The position numbers and the translations under genes are program-made. From Symbiodinium natans (taxonomy: Eukaryota; Sar; Dinophyceae; Suessiales; Symbiodiniaceae), in assembly GCA_905221605.1 (NCBI GenBank), contig CAJNDS010001424.1, positions 248,001 through 312,000 of the forward strand: 64,000 nucleotides of DNA, read 5' to 3'. Within the stretch, counting starts at the first letter, position 1; each line of letters opens with the position of its first letter. Under the pieces are notes generated by a model, which saw only the letters and a list, made by a program, of their open reading frames with translations, was not told where the DNA came from and ran no database searches. Shown here piece by piece: positions 35,252-44,045 of this stretch.

Positions 35252-36764
35252 GTGTGCCGGTTCAGAGTTTGGGGGTTTTAGAGTTTAGGATTTAGGGTTT
35301 AGGATTTAGGGTTTAGGGTTTGGGGTTTAGGGTTTAGGGTTTAGGGTTGGGGCTTAGGAGGGTTCATAGGGTTTATAGGGCTTAGGGAGTTAAGGGAGTT
35401 TAGGGTGTTCAGGGGTTTGTGGTGGCACAACAAGGGGGTTTTATAGGGTCGATGGGGCTAAACTTAGAGGGTCTATAGTTCCAGGGCCTCGGATTTAGGG
35501 AGCGGGCTTCAGGGGGCGGAGGGCGTGGGGGGGGAGAGGATTTAGGGAGATTTAGGGTTGAGGGTTTAGGGTTTAGGGCGTAGGATCAAGTGATTTGTGG
35601 GCCGTATAAGTGACCTGGTCTTCGTGCCAGCATCTAAGGCTCATGTTATGCTTGGGTTCGGCATCGTATTCTGTTTCTTTGTCAATGGAGCCTAAACCAT
35701 AAACCAGTGCTTCATCTTCGAGCTCCAGTAACTTGGGTCTTGCCTACACTTGGGGCGACACCCCAAAAGCAGGTACCCTAACTTCGGGAAAGCCCGACGT
35801 CTTCACGTCGGGAATTCAGGTTTTGAGGGTTTAGGGTTTAGGGTGCTTTAGGGTTTTGGGGTTTTGGGTTTAGGTTTTAGGGTTTGGGATTGCGCGGAAG
35901 TGCAAGTGCTTCTTGCAATGGAGCAATCAATGACTTCTCCCTGAGTCCACGAGTAGATGCGCTGTCTCTGCCAGGGGGGGGGGGGGGGGGTTAGGGTTAT
36001 AGGGTTTAGGTTTAGGTTTAGGGTTTAGGGTTTAGGGTTTAGGGTTTAGGGTTAGGTTTAGGGTTTAGGTTTGGGTTAGGGGGGGGGGGGGGGAGCATTT
36101 AGTCGGGCTAAGGAAATATGTGCAAAGCACCCTGTTGTCGACTCTCGGTATCATGTCGTACGGCCTTTGTGTCAAGCAGATTGAGGGCTGGGAATCGCCA
36201 AAGACTCCTTCTTGCGGAAATCTAAGGTAACCCAAAGGCCGACCGTGACCCCCTTCCAATGAGCTAGCCCAAAAAAAGAGTTCAGAACTGAAGCCCGAAT
36301 CCCTATAAACCCTAAGCCCGAAACCCTAAACCCTAATGTTGGATGTTAAGCAGGGGCCTCCCCTATAAAGTATAAAGTCATTTTGGCTGAGTTATTCAGG
36401 GCATCCTGACTGTTCGGGAGTCCCTGTTTAAAGTCAAACGGTTCCCGAAATCCGGCTTTTTTTTTTTTTTTAAGGATTTGGAGCTGTTTTAAAGGACTTG
36501 GGCTCGTTTTGAAGCAAGCTTTAAACCTAAAAGGCCGGGCTTTTGAATCTTAAAGGCAGGCCTCTTTTCCAAGACCCCAAAAACCCGGAATCCCAACAAA
36601 GCCGAAACCAAGAATTCCCTTTTAAAAACCATATAAAAAATTTGTCTTGATCAATCCGGCAAAGGGATGGTCCAGGAGCCAGCCCAACCTCGAAATAAAC
36701 GGCACTGTCTCGGGACCCGCTTTAATGTCCTGGCCGCGGGGCCTGGATTTCAAAAAAACCATAT

Positions 36765-37045
36765 GGACCCCTTTTAAATTCATATAAACTCATCCCAAAA
36801 AACTTCAGATGGATCCCCATAAATTCATATAACTCATCCCTTTTTAAATTCATATGGATCCCTTTTGAATTCATGTATAAACTCATCCCTTTGAAATACA
36901 TATGGATCCCTTTTGAATTCATATAAACTCATCCCTTTTAAATTCACATGGTTCCCTTTTAACTTCAGATAAGCTCATCCCTTTTAAACTCTTAAGGATC
37001 CCTTTTAAATTTATATAAACTCATCCCTATTAAAATCATATAAAC
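36765..37045. repeat. Tandem repeat of 'aactcatcccttttaaattc' type units
   Basis: About eight degenerate units of roughly 33-38 bases ('ttcatataaactcatccctt' alternating with 'ttaaattcatatggatccct'). The alternating units are partly inverted relative to each other. No gene is supported. Confidence 0.8.
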
Positions 37046-37216
37046 CACCGGGGCTGTCTAAACAGGGCAAAATCCACGCCTCGACTGTTCGGGGGGGGGG
37101 GGGGGTGCTACACTAAACAAGGTTCAACACTAAACCCGAAACCCTAAACCCTAAACCCTAAGCCCTAAGCCCTAAACCCTAAACCCTAAACCAGACAGCC
37201 TTCCTTGCGTGTCACA

Positions 37217-37299
37217 GAGGTTCCCTTGGCCCATGGAAAGTTCGTTACCGACGGGCGAGGGGGAGTGGTGCCAATCTCTGCCGAGGCAAGGCTTCCCAG
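37217..37299 (+). CDS. Exon, unknown gene
   Basis: It reads EVPLAHGKFVTDGRGGVVPI and SAEARLP between a C-strand block on the left and a G-strand block on the right. The coding look is good, but the family is not recognised. Confidence 0.5.
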
Positions 37300-37339
37300 G
37301 GTTTAGGGTTCAGGGTTTAGGGTTTAGGGTTTAGGGTTC

Positions 37340-37515
37340 AAGTTTTAGGGTTCAGGGTTTGTAGGGTTAAGGGTTTGCAGGGTTAAGGGTTTAGGGTTTG
37401 TAGGGTTAAGGGTTTGCAGGGTTAAGGGTTTAGGGTTTGTAGGGTTTAGGGTTTGTAGGGTTTAGGCTTTGTAGGGTTTAGGGTTTGTAGGGTTTTGGGG
37501 TTTAGGGTTTAGGGG
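37340..37515. repeat. Variant telomere-like array with TTTGTAGGG and TTAAGGG units
   Basis: Units such as 'gggtttgtagggttaagggt' repeat several times with a higher-order period of about 28-35 bases, so multi-unit blocks were copied and not single 7-mers. Confidence 0.8.
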
Positions 37516-37997
37516 TTTAGGGGCAGTCTTCCCTGCTTGGCCAGTTGGTCACAGGGTAACAGCGCAGCCTCAGTCAGCAGTTTTACTGCCTTTTGAAGAG
37601 GGCCGATGGTTTCCCAAAGGTCCTAGAGGGTGGGGCCCCCTAGTTATAAGTAGAGTTATAAGGGCCCTAAAGTGGGTTATAAGGACCCTAAGTTAGGTTA
37701 TAAGTCCCTTAACTACAGTTAGTATAGTAAGGGGGCCCCACCCTGTAGAGGTTGGCTTTGAATCCACCGTGCTCCTGCACTGCCTTTGAATCTTGTCCCT
37801 ATGCATTAGCAGCATACCCCCCAAATTACTCTAGACCCTAAACCCTAAACCCTAAACCCTAAACCCTAAACCCTAAACCCTAAACCCTAAACCCTAAACC
37901 CTAAACCCTATCCAATGGTGCAAGCCAATGCTTCAGGCGCTCGTCTGGTGAGGGCTCACTTGAGGTTTCAGTTTTGGGCCGAAAAAAGGGCTTAGGG

Positions 37998-38098
37998 TTG
38001 GGATGTTCCCCTTTATACTAACAGTCCTTAATTGGGATCATAGTAACCTACTATAATCCCTCTTAAGGACTCTTAGTATAAGGGGGAACATCCCAAGC
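37998..38098. mobile_element. Family H hairpin element, near-perfect
   Basis: TTGGGATGTTCCCCTTTATA ... TATAAGGGGGAACATCCCAA; the inner arms 'ctaacagtccttaa' / 'ttaaggactcttag' are also inverted. The whole 101 bases are almost one palindrome and the best reference copy of the family here. Confidence 0.85.
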
Positions 38099-38334
38099 TT
38101 AGGGTTTAGTTTGAGGCTCGAAGGCTTTAGTGATCGTGGCAGCTGCGCTCCCGTAAGGATTGGCCATCATGCCCCATACACCTAAACCCTAAACTCTGAA
38201 CCGCAGCCCTGAACCCTAAATCCTAAACCCTGTGCCCCTGAACCCTAAACCAAACCCGAAACCCTGAACCCTGAACCCCTGAATCCTAAACCCTAAATCC
38301 TAAGCCCTAGCCCTAAGCCCTAAGCCCTAAGCCC

Positions 38335-38440
38335 TAAACCCTAAACCCTAAACCCTAAACCCTAAACCCTAAACCCTAAACCCTAAACCCTAAACCCTAA
38401 ACCCTAAACCCTAAACCCTAAACCCTAAACCCTAAACCCC
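38335..38440. repeat. Telomeric array, CCCTAAA
   Basis: About 15 C-strand units, preceded by CCCTAAG variants and followed by an exon. Confidence 0.97.
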
Positions 38441-38450
38441 TGAACCCGAA

Positions 38451-38550
38451 GCCTTCAACCGACTGAGCATTGCCGAGGCTCGGCGGCGTCGCCGAGCCTT
38501 GGAAGGATCCAACTTCCCAGGCTTCATGGGGGAGGCCGGGACGATGCATG
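38451..38550 (+). CDS. Exon, unknown gene
   Basis: It reads FNRLSIAEARRRRRALEGSN and FPGFMGEAGTMH directly after the telomeric array and before a G-strand block. The basic helix and glycine-rich tail resemble a plastid-protein exon, but nothing specific is recognised. Confidence 0.55.
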
Positions 38551-38623
38551 TAGGGTTTAGGGTGTAGGGTTTAGGGTTTAGGGTTTACGGTTTAGGGTTT
38601 AGGGTTTAGGGTTTAGGGTCTTC

Positions 38624-38730
38624 CTTGGAGGTTCATGGGTGCATTGCAAGCGGGGTTATAAGTGGGGTAACTTATATTTGGGCTACTTAGAACCTTACCA
38701 AAAGAAGTACCCATGAACCTTCAAGCATGA
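38624..38730. mobile_element. Family F hairpin element
   Basis: CTTGGAGGTTCATGGGTGCA ... GTACCCATGAACCTTCAAG, with the internal 'ttataagtggggtaac' and 'ggctacttagaacc' typical of the family. Other clear members are at about 38,983, 47,983, 52,950, 54,567, 59,283 and 60,185. Confidence 0.8.
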
Positions 38731-39154
38731 ACCAGCATGGGTGTTTTGGGCCTTAGACGCCCCCTTATCCACCTCATGAAGGGCTTGTTTTAGGGGCTCA
38801 TAGGGTATACCGCCCATACTGGTAGGTCAACATTGCGGCACCATCTTCTTCAGTATTCCAATGTTGCTGTTAAGGGCTTGAAGTGTACAGAAGGTAAACC
38901 CTAAACCCTAAACCCTAAAACCCCAAACCCCAAACCCTAAACCCTAAACCCTAAACCCATTGGAGTCTGCTACGCTCCTGCGTGCTTGGAGGTTCATGGC
39001 TCGTGTGTACTTATAAGTGGGGCTACAAGCACCCTAATTGCTCTTACGACCATGCACGTGAGCCTGAAAGTAGACCCCAGAGCCCCTAAACCCTAAACCC
39101 TAAACCCTAAACCCTAAACCCTAAACCCTAAACCCTAAACCCTAAACCCTAAAC

Positions 39155-39285
39155 GCAAGTTCCAAGACTTGAAGATAGAAGCAGGCGTTCTTCTACTCCT
39201 GGGAGCGCCACTTGGCTCAGCCGCTGTTGCCCTTGCCTTCCCCGATTGCACTCAGCTGCTTCCCCACTCATCTGCCAACCACTAA
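39155..39285 (+). CDS. Terminal exon with hydrophobic segment
   Basis: It reads KFQDLKIEAGVLLLLGAPLG and SAAVALAFPDCTQLLPHSSA, then NH and TAA. A single hydrophobic segment (VLLLLGAPLGSAAVALAF) lies near the C-terminus, so the product may be membrane-anchored. The family is not recognised. Confidence 0.5.
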
Positions 39286-39427
39286 CAATGCACCCGTTTT
39301 AGGGTTTAGGGTTGAGTTTAGGGTTTAGGGTTTAGGGTTTAGGGTTCAGTTTAGGGTTTAGGGTTTAAAAATTTGGGGTTAGGGGTTAGGGGTGTAATTA
39401 GGGTTCAGGGTTTAGGGTTTAGGGAGC

Positions 39428-39517
39428 AACAGTTATTTGGCTCGCCCAGGCGAGGCGGGCTACTTGGGCAACGCAGGCTTCATCTACGGAGCGCTTCTTC
39501 GGGATGCCTCACTTCAG
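39428..39517 (+). CDS. Exon, unknown gene (part 1)
   Basis: It reads SYLARPGEAGYLGNAGFIYG and ALLRDASLQ. It ends CTTCAG|GCGG inside a TCAGGC duplication that recurs at 39721-39726. Confidence 0.65.
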
Positions 39518-39724
39518 GCGGAAACCCTGTTGGGGTCTAGGGTTTAGGGTTTAGGGTTTAGGGTTTAGGGCTTAGGGTTTTCAACCGACACGGCTTGTAC
39601 GGATGCACTACTTGGAGGTTCATGGGTAATGACCCTCGTAAAACTAACCATGATCTTTAAGTACAGGCTGTGCGGCAGGCTGGCGAAAGTGCCACCTAAA
39701 ACTCAGATGCTGTTGTCTCCTCAG
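39518..39724 (+). other. 207-bp GC-AG intron between TCAGGC duplications (Class II)
   Basis: TCAGGC is at 39514-39519 and 39721-39726. The interior has a TTTAGGG block and a short family F element. It joins DASLQ to ATIPSVYLPK in frame. Confidence 0.75.
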
Positions 39725-39781
39725 GCCACGATCCCCTCAGTCTACCTGCCAAAAGCCATCAACGATTTCCCAGAAGGCTGA
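39725..39781 (+). CDS. Terminal exon, unknown gene (part 2)
   Basis: Exactly 18 codons, ATIPSVYLPKAINDFPEG, then TGA (39779-39781). A family J element starts right after it. Confidence 0.65.
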   Translation, partial: ATIPSVYLPKAINDFPEG

Positions 39782-39875
39782 ACTTAGCCAATATTGGAAC
39801 GTTAACTTTTCGGGCCTCCTCATTGAGTAGGAATAATAAAGCTTAACCTTTTACACGCCTTGCTTATTGGAGAAG
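39781..39875. mobile_element. Family J element
   Basis: 'gttaacttttcgggcctcct' ... 'gagtaggaataataaagctt' ... 'ttggagaagtaag' closely matches a stretch nested inside a family F element at 52,980-53,078, so this is an independent mobile unit. Confidence 0.7.
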
Positions 39876-40202
39876 TAAGAACCTGTGCAAAGGTGGACAT
39901 GCTCCAGCATGCGGTGTGCGAGGCGAGTGGCACGAATCGGTAAGGTTTTCGGGCGCGCGCTCTTCTTTTTTTGAGAATCTGATATCGCACTCAGGGTTTA
40001 GGGTTTAGGGTTCAGTGGCAGTTTTGAAGAGTCGGGCTGCCCTAGGTTTTGTGGCCCGGTGTCTTCCACTTTTTGTGCAGCTTGATTTGGGAATTACACA
40101 CTGCAACGGACATCCTTTTGTGGTGACCAACCACCGCTTCTTGTCTCGCAGAAGTCGAACATCGACTCAAGACATCTCAGAGTACAGATCATCATCGGAG
40201 CC

Positions 40203-40732
40203 ATGGAAGACCAAGAGCCGCTGATGGAAGACCAGGAGTCGCTGATTGAGAGACCGCCGGAGGTGAATTTCCAACGCCGTGGCTTCATGACCGTCCTCCT
40301 AGCCCTGGTTGCGGGTGCCTCCTTGGCACTTTGCTCTATCGCTTCGGAGCCGAAGCTCCGTCAACAAGCTGGGGACTTGCCAAGTGAAATTGTTGTAAAA
40401 GCCGAAGGCGGTGGCATCGAGACAGAAGCGACTGGCAGTGGAAATCAAGCTCGGCATGATGTGAATGCACAAAAGCAGACCATTATTCAAACGATTTACC
40501 AGGTGGCCCCAAAGAACGCCCCGCAAATCTCAGAGTGCACAGTGGTGAAAGCAACCCATGACAAGATCACCTTCCACGGCAGTGGCGATGAGGGGACTTT
40601 CATCAGCTACAGCGTCCCGAAGAACTTCGAGGGCAAGTTTTACATCAAGCACAAGCCTGTGACCAACGTCAAGGACTTGCCCAAATGTCTTGCCAAGCTG
40701 TGGCTGCGAGATCCAGGTTTAGGAGGTGATGT
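40203..40732 (+). CDS. Membrane-anchored LRR-like protein, exon 1
   Basis: From the ATG at 40203: MEDQEPLMEDQESLIERPPE, a short acidic duplicated start, then one hydrophobic segment (FMTVLLALVAGASLALCSIA) at about residues 28-48. This is a signal anchor. A soluble region follows (IIQTIYQVAPKNAPQISECT ... VTNVKDLPKCLAKLWLRDPG). The exon ends GAT GT|GAGT at an introner. A longer upstream frame has no better start. No known enzyme motif is seen, and the repeat domain is in exon 2. Confidence 0.78.
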
Positions 40733-40849
40733 GAGTCTTGGTAGGCCAGTGGTACCCTTTACCCGTTTTTGGGGCTTCTGGTTTCCCGTTTAATATAACC
40801 AACCCCAAAAAGGGTGCCCTTGTAATAATCAAGTTACTGGGCTACCAAG
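40733..40849 (+). mobile_element. Family A introner; 117-bp GA-AG intron, GAGT duplication
   Basis: GAGT flanks CTTGGTAGGCCAGTGGTACC and GTTACTGGGCTACCAAG. It has no telomeric insert, so it is the cleanest full-length family A copy in the window. It joins LGGDV to SDLPKALTNL. Confidence 0.93.
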
Positions 40850-41352
40850 GAGTGATCTGCCGAAGGCTCTGACAAACCTCAGTTTGCCAGGGCAACCATC
40901 TGAGAACTTGCCGTATTGGATGCAGCAGAAGGAGCTCCAGGGAGATGTCCGTGACTTGCCGCCTCTGCTGCGATACCTGGACCTCGAACACACGTCACAG
41001 CCGATCACCGGCAACGTCCGTGACCTGCCGCGAGGCCTCGTCCATTTGCATCTGCCCTACGCGTCGCACTTCACAGGGTGGCTGGGCGGCCTCCCAAGGA
41101 ACCTCCGCTACGCCAACCTTACCATACCAGCCGTCCAAGGCGACACCCAGCAGCTACCCAGGAGCCTGACTGTTGCGAACTTTTTCTTCGCCACCAGCAT
41201 CCATGGCGATGTGAAGTATCTTCCCAGAGGCCTTACGTGGGCAGGCTTTGACCAAGCCAATATCACAGGCCTCGTCGACGGCCTCCCAAGGAACCTCCGC
41301 TACGTCGCCCTCGGCGCCGAAGTCTTCGGACTGGCATCCATGGCGACGTGAA
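40850..41352 (+). CDS. LRR-like repeat domain, exon 2, interrupted by a frameshift
   Basis: About seven repeats of 20-25 residues with the pattern 'dLPrgL..l.l......G.v.': SDLPKALTNLSL, RDLPPLLRYLDL, RDLPRGLVHLHL, GGLPRNLRYANL, QQLPRSLTVANF, KYLPRGLTWAGF and DGLPRNLRYVAL. The frame meets TGA at about 41,349, but the repeats continue in another frame (GDVKCLPRGLAWADF, KDLPQHLTIARF). A single-base loss near 41,326-41,334 would explain this. It is either a recent pseudogene, an unusual splice or a sequence error. The likely role is protein-protein contact at a membrane. Confidence 0.75.
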
Positions 41353-41593
41353 GTGCTTGCCCAGAGGCCTTGCGTGGGCAGATTTCCGCAGAGCCGAGCT
41401 CGAGGGGCGGATGAAGGACCTGCCACAGCACTTGACAATTGCACGTTTCGACAATAGCGAAGAGATTGAGGGAGACCTCGCGGAGGTGCCCAACCAGAAG
41501 CAATTGAAGTGCAAGAGAAGACCCGAACGCTGGGGTGGTGGCCATGGGTTTTTTTGCTTCCAGAGGGGACCATACTCTCACCCCGTATCTTAA
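41348..41593 (+). pseudogene. Continuation of the LRR-like gene in a shifted frame
   Basis: The shifted frame reads CLPRGLAWADFRRAELEGRM, KDLPQHLTIARFDNSEEIEG and DLAEVPNQKQLKCKRRPERW, then a stop near 41,591. The repeat register and protein style match exon 2, so this is the same gene after an indel and not a separate gene. Confidence 0.65.
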
Positions 41594-41599
41594 GCCCTA

Positions 41600-42730
41600 A
41601 GCCCTAAACCCTAAACCCTAAACCCATCACTTCCTGGTTTCACTTGCGGCCACCCTGCAGTCACAGACTAGCAGCGAAGAACTGGTTCATACACCTTACA
41701 GGACTTTGTGGTGCTATACTGTATTTTTCGATCCTTAGTATCCTTGGCCTTTTTGGGTTTATTGGGCTTCTTAAGTTAAGGCAGCTAAAAAATTTGATTT
41801 AGAGCTACCTTCCTAAGTGCAGCCAAGTCTTGAATTCACCCGTTAGCCACCAAGGCCTTCGAAAGGGATCGATCCAGGGTTGGCAGCCAACGCAGAGTAG
41901 GGTTTAGGTTTTAGGGCCTAAATCCCCTAAGGTTTCATGAGAGTACCTTTAGATCTTCAACTTTCTCATACTCTATAGTGTCATTCCTGAAACGTGGGCC
42001 GAGAAGCTGAGTCGCCTGCTCTAATTAGTCCTTCTGTCAAGAGTGCAGGGGGATTGGGGGCCTGGCTGTCACGAGTACAGGGGGGCTTGCAGGGCGGCCT
42101 TGGCTCAGAGGGGATGTTATCGAGGCGGGCGAAGTCTCTTGGAAAAAAAGGGATTTAGGGGTTAGGGGTTTGGGTTGGGGGTTGGGGTCTAGGGTTTAGG
42201 GCTTGGGGTTTGGGGTTTAGCGTTTAGGGTTTAGGGATTAGGGCGGGAAGACTCTACTAAGGGGCAACATCCCAAGGTTGGCCACTCAGGTTACAAGCTC
42301 GGTAGGATCTTGGGACATTTTTTCCCTTATTGGGTTTAAGAGGACTCTTTTTAGGAATATTTTTCAGAGGGCTTTGAGGGCCACCCTAGCAAGAGATCGA
42401 GGATGCCCGGTAGTACCCTTATTTCTTTTTTTTTTTTTTTTGGGGGGGGGGGGGGGGGGGTAGGTAAGCCCCTAAACCCTAAACCCCAAACCCTAAACCC
42501 TAAACCCTTTTTAATCCTAGCTTACTGGGCGACCTAGAAAGGCAGCGCGAGAGGGGTTGTTTGGGGGCTGAGGTTTAAGGTCTAGGGCTGAAAAGGGTTT
42601 CGGGTTCCTCTAGGGCACCCTTAAACCCTCAAACCCTAAACCCTAAACCCTAAACCCGAAACCCTAAACCCTAAACCCTAAATCCTATAAACCCTAAACC
42701 CTATAAACCCTAAACCCTAAACCCAACCTA
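41600..42730. other. Intergenic mosaic
   Basis: Contains a possible 3' region of the LRR-like gene, a family B introner remnant (about 42,398-42,535, with T, G and telomeric inserts and ending 'ttactgggcgacctag') and telomeric blocks. No gene is recognised before the exon at 42,733. Confidence 0.5.
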
Positions 42731-42732
42731 CA

Positions 42733-44003
42733 GCTCGTCTGCCTTATTGGGAAAAGCTCCTCCAGGCCGAGGCAAGAAGCTCCTCAACCAAGAAGCTCCC
42801 ACGTCCCTGACCGGGGTTTAGGGTTTAGGATTGAGGGTTTAGGGTTTAGGGTTTAGGGTTTTGATACCCCTAAGCCCTATGCACCCTCAACCCGAAACTC
42901 TATAGAGCCTTGGTTACGCGACATCATGGATGTAGGCCGGAATGGAAGTCCCAGGGAAACCCTAAACCTAAACCCGCTGCAGCCTAAACCCTATGCGCCC
43001 TAAACCCGAAACCCCAAACCCTAAACCCTAAACCCTATGCACCCTTCACCCCCTAAACGCTAAAGCCAAAACCCTAAACCCCACACCCTCAACCCCAAAC
43101 CCTAAGCCCTAATGCAATGTGGACGTTCAGTTCAGCTAGGCGGGCGGCAAAAACCCTCTAAACCCTAAACCCTAAACCCTAAACCCTAAACCCTATCAAC
43201 CCTAAACCTTAAACCCTATGCACCCCCCAAAGCCCCCCAGGCGGACCGCGAGGCGGCACTGTCCTTCCTTCGCACCCAGTCAGCCGACGCCGAGGCTCAC
43301 CTCTAGGGTTTAGGCTTTAGGGTTTGGGTTTAGGGTTTAAGGTTTAGGGTTTCGGGTTAAGGGTTTGGGGTTTAGGGTTTCGGGCTTAGGGTTTAGGGTT
43401 TAGGGTTGGCTTCAGGTAAATGGTTTTCTAGGGCTTTTAGGATTTATGTTTGGATTTGGGGTTTTTAGTTTTCGGGTTTCGGGTCTAGGGGTTTTTAGGA
43501 TGTATGCTCCATTACTTGGGTGTAGGGACAGGGCGCATACGTAAAGTTTGGGACCTTAGGGTTTAGAGGGTTTAGGGTTTAGGGTTCATAGGGTTAGGGT
43601 TTAGGGTTTAGGGTTTAGGGTTTAGGGTTTAGGGTTTAGGGTTTAGGGTTTAGGGTTTAGGGTTTGTAGGACTTACGGGGCTTGTGGTGCTTATGACAGG
43701 GCTCAGTGTCTAGTCTAGGCAACATATTATACGACCCCCTCAGGATGGAGACTCTATAGGCCCTGCACCCTAAACCCTAAACCCTAAACCCCAAACCCCA
43801 AACCCTAAACCCTAAACCCTAAACCCTGAACCATTCATCGCTCCGCTTTAGATCCACTTGTCCCATGCTTTCTTTCGTCCAGAGTGTCAGCTATGCGGTT
43901 CCCTAAACCCTAATACCCTAATACCCTAATACCCTAATACCCTAATACCCTAATACCCTAATACCCTAATACCCTAATACCCTAATACCCTAATACCCTA
44001 AAC

Positions 44004-44045
<42 letters not shown>

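Noticed and set aside
41154-41581. Several - strand frames across the LRR-like exon
   Set aside because: They are shadows of a repeat-rich + strand gene and have no motif of their own.
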